Shown piece by piece: positions 18,867 through 27,340 of a stretch of DNA of 64,000 bases (within the stretch, counting starts at the first letter, position 1; each line of letters opens with the position of its first letter). The stretch spans positions 50,062-114,061 of the forward strand of contig DATGIL010000007.1 in NCBI GenBank assembly GCA_035295745.1. The letters run 5' to 3'. Source of the DNA: JAIQFL01 sp035295745 (GTDB taxonomy: Bacteria > Acidobacteriota > Terriglobia > Bryobacterales > Bryobacteraceae). The translations under genes were made by a program, and so were the position numbers. The notes under the pieces are model-generated. The model saw only the letters and a list, made by a program, of their open reading frames with translations, had not been told where the DNA came from and did not search any database.

Positions 18867-19220
18867 ATGGCAGAGAAAAAACTTCAATCGAAAGCCTCTC
18901 ATTTTCTCTACAACCGCTACATTGCGGGCGATCCAAAGCGCGAAGAAGAATACGAAGAAGAGGTCATCAACGCGGAAATTGCGCGGAAGATCCACGACCT
19001 GCGGACAAAGGCAGGACTCACGCAGCAGGAACTTGCGGAACGTGTAGGCACATCAAAATCGGCCATCTGCCGGCTTGAAGATGCCGACTACGATGGGCAC
19101 TCGCTCTCTATGCTGAAGCGGATCGCGGAAGCGCTCGGCAAACGAGTGGAGATTCGCTTCTTGCCGGCGAAGCGGGCTCAGAACGGCGTAGGAACTGGTT
19201 TATCGGCGACCCGTTTATGA
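18867..19220 (+). CDS. XRE-family HTH antitoxin (HigA-like)
   Basis: The 117-residue protein has an N-terminal acidic/basic segment and a central helix-turn-helix (IHDLRTKAGLTQQELAER, then VGTSKSAICRLE), followed by LSMLKRIAEALGKRVEIRFLP. This matches HigA-type antitoxins that pair with Gp49-like toxins and repress their own operon. The last 14 residues (AQNGVGTGLSATRL) extend past the usual end and may be read-through into unrelated sequence. The toxin gene lies 6 bp upstream and is frameshifted, so the antitoxin may now be unpaired. Confidence 0.8.
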   Translation: MAEKKLQSKASHFLYNRYIAGDPKREEEYEEEVINAEIARKIHDLRTKAGLTQQELAERVGTSKSAICRLEDADYDGHSLSMLKRIAEALGKRVEIRFLPAKRAQNGVGTGLSATRL

Positions 19221-19425
19221 TGTTTCCACTGGTCTTACCGAAGAGCTGGGGGACATTCTCCAAACCATCGTTGCCGATGGAAATGCTCCGGCGGAAGCCG
19301 ATGCATATGTTCGACTTCGGTTATCCGAAGAGGGTAGGCTGATCCCACAGGTGCTTGTGAACGTGGCTTATGTGCTCGCTCACCAGAAAACGGCCAGCGC
19401 CCGGGGCTGCCCAATATTTTGTTGA
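19195..19425 (+). pseudogene. Unassigned coding-like fragment
   Basis: A frame overlapping the antitoxin tail reads LVYRRPVYDVSTGLTEELGD, then ILQTIVADGNAPAEADAYVR and LSEEGRLIPQVLVNVAYVLA, ending at TGA 19423. The composition is protein-like and unlike a random frame, but it has no proper start and I do not recognise the family. It lies in a stretch of broken genes, so it is best read as a remnant. It could also be the original C-terminal part of a longer antitoxin-region gene. Confidence 0.35.
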
Positions 19426-19496
19426 TCGATGGCTTGACCAACCATGTTGGCCAGGAGGGTTATGATCTGGAGCGGGTGCGCCACGCCTATTAATAC

Positions 19497-20507
19497 TTGA
19501 TATCCCCACTGACCATGACCGAAAATGGGGCGGCCGGGCAGACTCCTTCGGAGATGCGCAGGACGCTGGAGATTCCTCCGGAACTCAGTGAGGACGCATT
19601 CCAACAAGCTGCTGCCGCTCTCTCTCGCTCACTCCGGTCGCGGGAGGGTGGCGAGTTGGCGATAGCCAACGCACTCTGGGCGAACCGCGGCTTTCGGCTG
19701 GCGGAGAGTTTTGTCAGGAGGTCCCGGGAATACTATGATGCCCAAGCCTCCACACTGGACGTCGAGAGACCCGAAGCGACCGAGACGATCAATGCCTGGG
19801 TCAGTAAATATACGCAGGGGAAGATACCGGGCATCGTGACTCAGGAAAATGTCCGAAGCTCTCTCGCCATTCTCACCAATGCGGTTTATTTCCGGGGCTG
19901 TGGAGTGAGCGGTTTCCCAAAAACCTCACTCAGAACGATGTCTTCCACAGAGCAGATGGCAGCAGCCGGACCGTCCGATGATGCACCGGGTGCGAATCGC
20001 GAACGGCTACCGACGCGGCAAGGGCTTTGAAGCGACACGCCTGCCTTGCCAGTCATCGCGACTTGCCCTTTATGCCATCCTGCCAGAACCGGGAACTAGC
20101 CCGTAACAGGCGCTGGCAAGGGTATCCGTTGCGAATCTGCCGCAAGCTACTGACACTTCCGAGTTGGACTTGGGGCTACCTAAGTTCAGCGTTAGTTACA
20201 GCACCAAGCTGAGAGATCCGCTGGAGCGAGTGGGGATGGGAATTGCGACGCGATATCCGGGAGCCGATTTCGGGCCGATGGGTTCGCATCAAATTTTCAA
20301 TGGCGAAGTGCTGCACAAAACGCGACTGGAAGTCGACGAAGATGGTACGGTCGCCGCGGCAGCGGCCGCGGTGGTAATGGTTCCAGGTGCGGTTCGGGCG
20401 CCTCCAAAAATATGAAAATCCTCGTTTTCAACCCGCCATTTGGCGTCATTTTGTGCGATGAGAAAACGCGCGCGGTTCTATTTGTGGGCAATATATATGA
20501 ACCGTAA
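19497..20507 (+). pseudogene. Serpin (serine protease inhibitor) pseudogene
   Basis: Read across frames this is a serpin. The first frame gives ISPLTMTENGAAGQT, AIANALWANRGFRLAESFVR, TINAWVSKYTQGKIPGIV and LTNAVYFRG. A second frame continues WSERFPKNLTQNDVFHRADG. A third gives RMMHRVRI, then GFEATRLP, ALYAILPEPGTSP, an in-frame TAA at 20104, and the hinge VLHKTRLEVDEDGTVAAAA. A fourth frame supplies the C-terminal FNPPFGVILCDEKTRAVLF and stops at 20505. At least three frameshifts, one nonsense codon and a missing N-terminal third make it non-functional. Intact serpins trap serine proteases through the reactive loop after this hinge. Confidence 0.85.
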
Positions 20508-20750
20508 GCCTTAACTTCTTTCTCATAACGTACTAGACTCGGCGTTAATCTAGTGATCCTGGAAGACTTAGGACGTCGGTACCACACCCCCCTTCCCGTA
20601 CTTTCTCCGGCATTTCCTTATTGCATTTGTAACAACTTCGGTCTGAAATAGAAGACGTGATTGTGTTGATGGCACATTCATAGATCTGTCACGGACAATG
20701 CGATAACGGCCCCGTTCCCAAAACTTTTTTAAGAGGACTCGGATTCAGCA

Positions 20751-21023
20751 ATGGATCTCTATAAAATAATTCAAACCCTATACGCCGAAAAGGCGCGGCT
20801 CGAAAGCATCATCGCTTCACTCGAATCGCTGCAGGGAATCAATCCACAGGTTCCGAAACCTCGCAGTACGCGAGGCCGCAAGTCGATGGGTGTCTCCGAG
20901 CGCAAAGAAGTTTCGGCGCGAATGAAGAAGTACTGGGAAAAGCGGCGGCGCAAAGAACAGGGCGATACCCCAGGCGAGGAGCAGAATCAGAATCACTTCG
21001 CCGGCCTTGCCAGCGCATTGTAG
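20751..21023 (+). CDS. Small basic coiled-coil protein, hypothetical
   Basis: The 90-residue protein starts MDLYKIIQTLYAEKARLESI, a predicted coiled-coil helix. A basic linker (TRGRKSMGVSERKEVSAR) follows, then a Lys/Arg-rich tail (MKKYWEKRRRKEQ). An upstream AGAGG serves as ribosome binding site. Short proteins with this pattern recur in acidobacterial genomes and have no known function. The GRK motif recalls AT-hook-like DNA binding, but that is inference. The 243-bp region before it (20508-20750) shows nothing else recognisable. Confidence 0.65.
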   Translation: MDLYKIIQTLYAEKARLESIIASLESLQGINPQVPKPRSTRGRKSMGVSERKEVSARMKKYWEKRRRKEQGDTPGEEQNQNHFAGLASAL

Positions 21024-21224
21024 CTGCCCTTCGCGCCTTCGTGATCGACTCTCGGCCCGGGAAACCAGTGGCCGGGAACGCTCGGGTTTCTCTGCGAACT
21101 CGCTCGTGGAAACCCTGAAATGACTATCGGCAATTCGCTGAAAGTACTATCCCCGGAAATTATTTTGGCACTATCAGGCCGCCATTTACGCCGTTCAAAG
21201 TGAATAGCAGGAGGGGCGGTGGTG

Positions 21225-21476
21225 ATGGCCAAAATCAATGTGTTGCGCCGGCGAATGCTCGCAACCGGCAAAAGTCTGGGCGGAAGACTCTTCCAGGAAA
21301 CCATACGTAAACGGCGCACTTCGCCGCGGGGCACGAGCCTACGCGGGCATGCCCGTGTGAAGACGCTCGCGATCGAGTATGCGACCGCAATCGCCGCCTA
21401 CCGGCGCGAAGTGGAACAACTCGCCGCGCCCAAATTGCGTCAACAGAATCAACGCGAAGTCAGGCTTCACCACTAA
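21225..21476 (+). CDS. Small basic hypothetical protein
   Basis: An 83-residue frame starts at ATG 21225, nine bases after a strong AGCAGGAGGGG site. The sequence is strongly basic (MAKINVLRRRMLATGKSLGG, then IRKRRTSPRGTSLRGHARV) with a helical second half (LAIEYATAIAAYRREVEQLA). I do not recognise a family. The ribosome binding site is the main argument that it is real. It ends 42 bp before the convergent TadG-like gene. Confidence 0.4.
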   Translation: MAKINVLRRRMLATGKSLGGRLFQETIRKRRTSPRGTSLRGHARVKTLAIEYATAIAAYRREVEQLAAPKLRQQNQREVRLHH

Positions 21477-21518
21477 CGAGGCTCTTCCGGCGGACGAACT
21501 CTGGCAAATCGACGACAC

Positions 21519-23303
21519 CTACTGGATGAGCGAAACTGCCATCCTGTTCATTGGGTTGGGCAGCGGTTTCAGGTCCAATTGCGTATTGATCGCCATCTGC
21601 AATGCGCCGGCGATGAATTGCGCTGGTCCCGCAATCGTATCGCCCGGGAGCAGACCGAGTACGGTGATCCAAGCCCCGCGGGGTGCATAGATCGTTCCGA
21701 GAAAGTTCACTCCCGCCTTCCCGCCCGACTGCGAAGCCTCCAGAATCATCTGCTGCGAGCCCGGAATCTGCAGAACGTTGGCGCAGACTGAGCCGCACGA
21801 CAGGTCGAGCGCGCCATTGCTACTGTATTTCAGCGTGGTATTGGCTTGATCTTGCCAGAAGAGCACCGGCGCAAAGGGCTTTAGCTCTGCCGGAAGATTG
21901 GCGCTTGAGGCGTTGAGGCCGTGTAACGTCGCCGTATAACCCAGTCCGCCCTGGACCCCGGCGGTCACTTGCGGAAACGAGAGACCGCTATTCTGAATCG
22001 CTTGCGGCAATTTGAGGCCGGAGTAGTTGGTGTCCGTGAAGATGAAGATTTCGCCCGCGTCGGTGTTCTGAGTGATCGTCCCACCGTCAAGCGGCGTGCC
22101 ATCCTGCAGCTTGGAGTTGACTCCAGCGGTGAGCCCAATTCCAGGACCGCCGGAGACGGGCTGGGCTCCCGCAAAAACATACCGCCCTGGGCTGAAAGTC
22201 ACGGAACTGAGCGACGCCGTGACCAGCCCTCCGTAGAAGACGTAATTGCAGAATCCGCCGCAGGGATTCGATGCTCCGTCGGAGAAGGTCACGCTACCTG
22301 CGATCGTGATCGGTAGCCCCGAGGGCGTTCCCAGACCGGGAAGTGTTGCATAGTAATTTCCCGGTGCCAGCAATTTCGTTCCGCCTAACAAGTTTCCAGT
22401 GATCACTCCGCCGGGAACAGGCACATCCGGAAGCCCCGCCGGCGCGGGAGGCTGTCCCTTGCCGCGCATGGGATCGCGAAAGCCTTCGCCGTCCTGGAAG
22501 CCATTCTTTGGCGAGGCAGACCAGGCGGAAATCCCCAACGCATTGATACCGCCCGGCCCCATGATGTCGGTGAAGGGCGCACTCACTTGCGCGCTGCCCA
22601 GAATGGTTGCGGCAGCCACATTTGGCAACGGCGTGGACGAAGAGTTCGAAGACGACATATAGATACCCCCAGGCGCGTTGACCTTCGCTCCAATCGCCGA
22701 CAGAAAGTCTTCGCCGCATACCACTCCGATCTGCAGCGCCGAAACGAAGCAGTCCGAGGAGCGGTTCAGCAGATACATCGACGCATTTACAGACACGGGG
22801 AACATCGCTGCCGTAGCCTTCGCAGTCACATTCAGGTTCCGGTTGCCCAGTACCGCGGAGAACAATTGCGGGGATTGCTGCGAGGCCACGGCCTGGACCC
22901 AGTACGACAGTCCGGGTACATTGGAACCATCCAGTCCTGCGCCGGCCTGGGCGGCGACTTGCAGCGATTGCCGGCCGTTCATTCCACTCTGTGTCACACC
23001 ATTCTGTCGTGCATAGAGACACCCGCTGCTCAGATTGCCGGAAGACGGGCACGGGCCTAGGGCTTGGCATTGCACGTTCTGGCCGCATTGCGCCGTGGCG
23101 TTTTGGCCTAAGTCCTGCAGCGCTTTCGACGCAGCCCCGAGCGCCGCGGAATCGGCGGCCGATTGAGTCATTCGTTGCAGGGAGTATCCCCATCCCAAGT
23201 CAATGGCCAAGCCCAGCGTTCCGAAAACGACGGGCATGGAGAGTACAGTCAATAAGAGCGCCTGGCCCCTTCGGGGGCACGATCCTGCCGGCATAGGTTT
23301 CAC
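21519..23303 (-). CDS. TadG-like pilus-assembly / secreted protein
   Basis: The 594-residue protein starts with a short basic leader and one transmembrane helix (RRGQALLLTVLSMPVVFGTLGLAIDLG, residues about 11-37), then MTQSAADSAALGAASKAL, the hallmark of TadG-like N-terminal regions. The rest is a Gly/Ser/Asn-rich extracytoplasmic domain of no known fold. It lies one base after the stop of the adjacent TadE-like gene, forming a three-gene minor-pilin set. No tadA-C ATPase or platform genes are in the window, so the assembly machinery must be elsewhere or the set has another surface role. Confidence 0.8.
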   Translation of the reverse strand: MKPMPAGSCPRRGQALLLTVLSMPVVFGTLGLAIDLGWGYSLQRMTQSAADSAALGAASKALQDLGQNATAQCGQNVQCQALGPCPSSGNLSSGCLYARQNGVTQSGMNGRQSLQVAAQAGAGLDGSNVPGLSYWVQAVASQQSPQLFSAVLGNRNLNVTAKATAAMFPVSVNASMYLLNRSSDCFVSALQIGVVCGEDFLSAIGAKVNAPGGIYMSSSNSSSTPLPNVAAATILGSAQVSAPFTDIMGPGGINALGISAWSASPKNGFQDGEGFRDPMRGKGQPPAPAGLPDVPVPGGVITGNLLGGTKLLAPGNYYATLPGLGTPSGLPITIAGSVTFSDGASNPCGGFCNYVFYGGLVTASLSSVTFSPGRYVFAGAQPVSGGPGIGLTAGVNSKLQDGTPLDGGTITQNTDAGEIFIFTDTNYSGLKLPQAIQNSGLSFPQVTAGVQGGLGYTATLHGLNASSANLPAELKPFAPVLFWQDQANTTLKYSSNGALDLSCGSVCANVLQIPGSQQMILEASQSGGKAGVNFLGTIYAPRGAWITVLGLLPGDTIAGPAQFIAGALQMAINTQLDLKPLPNPMNRMAVSLIQ

Positions 23304-23304
23304 C

Positions 23305-23814
23305 TCAAAATACGATTTCTTCCTGGGACTTGGCGCCCAGGTTCAGAGTGGAAAAGTTGACTTTCCCGGCGCCTGGCCAGAACATGGCCAGCGCCGAGCG
23401 AAACGGATAGCTGCACGAGATGGTGATGGCCGTGCCTACACTGTTGTCTGAGGCAGGGGGCCAGGTGCTCGCATTCCCGATGCATTGATTCAGCGGACTG
23501 CAATTGAGCGACGTGCCGGTAGTCTGCAACACGACACTCAACTGGTCCGGCGGGATGCCCGTAGCGCTGCCGCGAATGACTTGCGCGACCGCGTCCACCG
23601 TAATGGGGCACGCCGAGGAAGCCGCGGCACAGCTACTGCCGTGGACCGCCGCATAGCGCGTTGCCTTCCTCACCGAAAAGGCCACAGTGTTGTAGATCCA
23701 CATGCCGCGAGCCAGCTCAACGATGGAGATCAGAATGAAAATCAGCGGAATACAAACCAGGGTGAACTCGATCATCGAGTTGCCTCTGCGTAAGTGTCGT
23801 CGTGATGGTCTCAT
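23305..23814 (-). CDS. TadE-like pseudopilin
   Basis: The 169-residue protein has the TadE pattern: a basic leader RRHLRRGNSMIEFTLVCIPL with Glu five residues into the mature region, a hydrophobic helix (LIFILISIVELARGMWIYN), and SVRKATRYAAVHG. TadE proteins are processed by a prepilin peptidase and act in Flp/Tad pilus assembly. It overlaps the upstream TadE-like gene by four bases (ATGA), so translation is probably coupled. Confidence 0.85.
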   Translation of the reverse strand: MRPSRRHLRRGNSMIEFTLVCIPLIFILISIVELARGMWIYNTVAFSVRKATRYAAVHGSSCAAASSACPITVDAVAQVIRGSATGIPPDQLSVVLQTTGTSLNCSPLNQCIGNASTWPPASDNSVGTAITISCSYPFRSALAMFWPGAGKVNFSTLNLGAKSQEEIVF

Positions 23815-24305
23815 GGCAATGTGTCTCTCAATCGCATCTCAGCGGTCTGCGTGATGGCGGTCACTCCCTGAATCGGCACGCGAAAGAGCGGCGGCATCTG
23901 GTAAGTAACGGTGACCAGCGCCGCGGGGCCGCTATCGGCGGTGGAACCCGACGATCCGCAGGCCGTCGTCCCGTTGCAGTAGTTCGCCGCCACTGACAAC
24001 GGGAGGCCGCTGCAACTGCCGCTGAACGATGGCCCGATATTCGGCAGGCTGCGCATCTCCTCCATCACCAGTTTGCAGGCTCCAGCCTGATCGATCGCGG
24101 CCGCATTGTTCGCCGAGCCGTGCAGGGCCGCGACGCGCGCCGCGTTTTTTACGGAAATGAAGGCGTACGCGTAGAATCCGAGGTCGAAGACGCCCGTAAA
24201 TAAGAAGATCACACATGGAAAAATCAAACAGAATTCAATGATCGCGTTGCCCCGCCGGTGGGCACGCGAAGCCGGCATATTTTTTCTTGCCACTTGTATG
24301 AGCAT
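23811..24305 (-). CDS. TadE-like pseudopilin, first gene of the set
   Basis: The protein has the TadE-like N-terminus HRRGNAIIEFCLIFPCVIFL, a transmembrane helix and the following KNAARVAALHG block. I take ATG 24305 (MLIQVARKNMPASRAHRRG) as start because a GAGGA lies just upstream; a TTG at 24329 would add eight residues. It heads a three-gene TadE-TadE-TadG operon. A perfect FNR-type palindrome lies 52-65 bp upstream of this start, which suggests oxygen- or redox-linked control of the set. Confidence 0.8.
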   Translation of the reverse strand: MLIQVARKNMPASRAHRRGNAIIEFCLIFPCVIFLFTGVFDLGFYAYAFISVKNAARVAALHGSANNAAAIDQAGACKLVMEEMRSLPNIGPSFSGSCSGLPLSVAANYCNGTTACGSSGSTADSGPAALVTVTYQMPPLFRVPIQGVTAITQTAEMRLRDTLP

Positions 24306-24356
24306 CAATCCTCGCGATTTCTGTATCAATTCTCGAGGAGTCGAGGCAGAAGGACG

Positions 24357-24370
24357 TTGATTTAGATCAA
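24357..24370 (-). promoter_or_regulatory. Perfect CRP/FNR-type palindrome (FNR box)
   Basis: TTGATTTAGATCAA equals the FNR/ANR consensus TTGAT-N4-ATCAA without mismatch. It lies in the 162-bp gap between the Ser/Thr kinase stop and the first TadE-like gene, upstream of the latter. The surrounding sequence is AT-rich, as expected of a promoter. Which regulator binds it, and with what effect, is unknown. Confidence 0.5.
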
Positions 24371-24467
24371 AAGAATTCGCTGGTAGTACTAATTTTTGAT
24401 ATTAATTTTTTCAAAAATGCCAGGCGCTGACGTCCCAATTTTGGAGGTGAGTTGCAAGAACCCGAGT

Positions 24468-27122
24468 TTATCGAAGCCAACCCAGCAGGGTGGGCCGTCG
24501 AAATCCCTTCAGCACCCACAACGAACTCCGCGGCTGGCTCGCCGAGGTGACGAACGACTTTCCATCCGGTGACAAACTGAATCCACGAAGTTCCGCGGCC
24601 GTCTGCAATGGCAGTTCGCCCAGCACCTTCTCGACCGGTTTCGCCACGTCGACCGAGACAATCTGACGATGGCGGTCGGCCGATTCGCGAATGCCCACTA
24701 GTGACTTGCCGTCTGAACTCCACCCGAACACCAGCCATTTACTCGTGCTCAGGACGTGACTCTCCCGGCCATCGTCCGACACCACTGCGAGACCCTCCAT
24801 GGTCATACAGGCGATCGTGTGGCCCTGCACGCGATTCCATTTGGGATGCGATCGCACGGCGCCCTTTTGCAATACCACCGGCGCCGAACCCCCGCCGCTT
24901 TGCGCCTTCACCAGCGTCCAGACTCCGTTGAAGTTCTGCAGGTAGGCGATCCACGAACTGTCGTCATTCCAGGAAGGCGATTGCTGGTCGTTGGAGTCAG
25001 TGGTGAGCCGCAAGGGCTTTCCTCCAGCCACGCTGGAAATATAGATGGCGTGCCCGGACTCTCCCGCCACCGAGTAGGCGATACGCCGGGAGTCGGGTGA
25101 AAAGGAGGGCTCGCCAAACGAGGCGATCCACGTCTGGTCGAAGTCCTTTTCCGTCACCAGCGGGCGTTCCCAGCCCTCATTGGGACTTTTTAACCAGATC
25201 TGCGAGGTCCCGGTGCGATCGGTGGTGAAGACCAGTTGATCGCCCGATGGCGACCACGTGGGATCCAGTTCGTTCCGCGGCGTGACCATCAGGGCGTGCT
25301 CCGATGAGCCGTCTAACGGCACGGTAATCACATCGAAGTCGCTTTCCAGAGCACTGAATGCAATGGTGGCGCCATCGGGTGACACAGAGGCCTCAGTAGC
25401 ATCGCGCGTGAGCATCGAAACCGGCCGCATGAGGCCGCTCCGCGTGTCGATAACCTGCAAGTCGGCACCGGTCGCTCCCGGCACGAGTCCTCCGAAAACG
25501 ATATGGCGCCCGTCCGGCATCCAACTGAAGGGATACGTCCCCTGCACCAGCGTCAGCGGTTCTTGTGGAGTGCCTTCGGGATAGGGCAGAATCCACAACT
25601 CTGAGCGCCCGTCCCAGCGGGCCAGCCAGGCACCCAATGCCTTCCCATCCGGCGTGAACGCGACGTAACCGAATTGGAAACGGGAGTTGGCAAACGGTGC
25701 GCCGGTGTAGCGCCGTGGACCACTGCCATCCGGCGAGGAGAACCACAACGAGAGTGGCTCTTTGCCCGTGGAGTCGTCGCGGAGAAAGGCCAACGTCTTG
25801 CCATCGGGCGACAGGGAGGCGGCGGAAGCGTTCTCCTGGACAGTGGCTGGCGAACCTCCGGTGGCGCCGATCACGCGCAGAGCCTTCCCCTTCGCGCCGG
25901 CATTGAAGTAGTAGATCTTGGTGCCGTCCGGCGACCAGAAAGGCATCTCGCAATCGTTCGTAGAGTTGGTGACTTCCGCGGACATGGGAGATTTGAGATC
26001 GCGAACGAACACCTGGCGGATGCCATGGGCTTCCGCGGTGTACACGACGCTGCCGCCGTCGCGAGACCAAACCGGAGAGGTCTCATTGGCGCCGGAACTG
26101 ATCAGCGGCTCCACACGATAACTCCGCATGTCCACCAAAGCGTCCGGTAAGACCAGGAACTCCGTAGCCAGACTGCCCGCCGCCAAGCCTACCAGACCCA
26201 CCAGCAGGCTCCAGAGAGGACGGCGCCGGCGCACCGGTGGCGCCGGCAATGCAGGCGTTTTGGGACTGGAGACTTCGTCCAGCCGCGACCGCATGATCAT
26301 CAATTCGCGATGCAGGTCACATGTCGAAGCGTAACGGTCTAGGGGATCTTTCGCCATGCAGCGATCGATGCACCAACGGACCGGCGCGGCAATGGCCGGA
26401 TGCGATTCCGCAATCGGCGGAGCCTGCTCTTCCATGATCGCCATCATGGTGCTGACCGCCGTGGGCCGGGAAAACGCCGGCTTCCCCGTGACCATCTCGT
26501 AGAGCACCAGGCCGAACGAAAACTGATCGGAGCGATGGTCCAGTTCTGCGCCTTGCGCCTGTTCCGGACTCATGTACGCGGCGGTGCCCACCAGGAAGCC
26601 GGTCCCGGTGACCGGATTGTTCGGAGCACTCGCGCTCTGCGCGCGCACCCGTTTGGCCAGCCCGAAGTCGAGGATCTTGGCATGCCCATCTTTGGTCACC
26701 ATCAGGTTGGCGGGCTTCAGGTCGCGATGCACGATGCCTGCCTGGTGGGCGGCTGCCAGACCCGCAGCCACCTGCACGGCGATATCCAGCACCTTGCGTA
26801 AAGGCATGGGCCCGCGCGCCAGGATGTTGCGCAGAGAATCGCCTTCGATCAACTCCGAGACGATGTAGGAGACTCCGCCGTCCCTGCCGACATCGTGGAT
26901 GGTCAGCAGGTTGGGATGATTCAAGGCGCTCGCAGCACGGGCCTCCAGGGCGAACCGCCGCTGAAGGTCAGTGTCGTAGGCTGCTTCGTCAAGTAGAATC
27001 TTGATGGCGACGTCGCGTTCCAGGCGTTCATCCCGCGCGCGGTAGACCTCACCCATGCCACCGGCGCCCAAAGACGTAGTAATTCGGTACGGGCCCAAAT
27101 GACTACCAGGGGTAAGAGCCAT
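24468..27122 (-). CDS. Membrane Ser/Thr protein kinase with C-terminal TolB-like propeller
   Basis: The 884-residue protein has a PknB-type kinase domain at residues about 12-275. Visible motifs are the Gly loop (SLGAGGMGEVYRA), VAIKILLDEA, the catalytic loop VHRDLKPANLMV, DFGLAKR and the activation-segment end TAAYMSPEQA. One transmembrane helix follows near 305-325 (LWSLLVGLVGLAAGSLATEF). The rest is a propeller built of TolB/WD40-like repeats (PVWSRDGGSVVY, PFWSPDGTKIYY, ATEASVSPDG). The kinase faces the cytoplasm and the propeller the periplasm, where it may sense a ligand. This layout is widely expanded in acidobacteria. Confidence 0.92.
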   Translation of the reverse strand: MALTPGSHLGPYRITTSLGAGGMGEVYRARDERLERDVAIKILLDEAAYDTDLQRRFALEARAASALNHPNLLTIHDVGRDGGVSYIVSELIEGDSLRNILARGPMPLRKVLDIAVQVAAGLAAAHQAGIVHRDLKPANLMVTKDGHAKILDFGLAKRVRAQSASAPNNPVTGTGFLVGTAAYMSPEQAQGAELDHRSDQFSFGLVLYEMVTGKPAFSRPTAVSTMMAIMEEQAPPIAESHPAIAAPVRWCIDRCMAKDPLDRYASTCDLHRELMIMRSRLDEVSSPKTPALPAPPVRRRRPLWSLLVGLVGLAAGSLATEFLVLPDALVDMRSYRVEPLISSGANETSPVWSRDGGSVVYTAEAHGIRQVFVRDLKSPMSAEVTNSTNDCEMPFWSPDGTKIYYFNAGAKGKALRVIGATGGSPATVQENASAASLSPDGKTLAFLRDDSTGKEPLSLWFSSPDGSGPRRYTGAPFANSRFQFGYVAFTPDGKALGAWLARWDGRSELWILPYPEGTPQEPLTLVQGTYPFSWMPDGRHIVFGGLVPGATGADLQVIDTRSGLMRPVSMLTRDATEASVSPDGATIAFSALESDFDVITVPLDGSSEHALMVTPRNELDPTWSPSGDQLVFTTDRTGTSQIWLKSPNEGWERPLVTEKDFDQTWIASFGEPSFSPDSRRIAYSVAGESGHAIYISSVAGGKPLRLTTDSNDQQSPSWNDDSSWIAYLQNFNGVWTLVKAQSGGGSAPVVLQKGAVRSHPKWNRVQGHTIACMTMEGLAVVSDDGRESHVLSTSKWLVFGWSSDGKSLVGIRESADRHRQIVSVDVAKPVEKVLGELPLQTAAELRGFSLSPDGKSFVTSASQPRSSLWVLKGFRRPTLLGWLR

Positions 27123-27340
27123 GGCATCATTGTAGAGCTTGTATAGATCAGATGTGCTGTTTACTACAGTGAACGGCGGAATCTCAGTTCATCTGATAAA
27201 TCGAGTTGCGATCTGCACCCCGAACCGGCCCGACGTTTCGTCCAGCGACGGTTGAAATTCCGGAATCTACTGCGATACTCCGGAATCGGCCGGGGAGATG
27301 CTTGGGACCGCCATGGTTTCGAACATACTATCATTGCAAG

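Noticed and set aside
17281..20507. Prophage or integrative element covering the decayed zone
   Set aside because: No integrase, attachment-site repeats or phage structural genes could be seen; only degraded genes are present.
24392..24418. AT-only inverted repeat as a terminator after the kinase gene
   Set aside because: ATTTTTGA and TCAAAAAT pair over 8 bp but with a single G-C pair each. The stem is too weak for an intrinsic terminator; it may just be an AT-rich promoter region.
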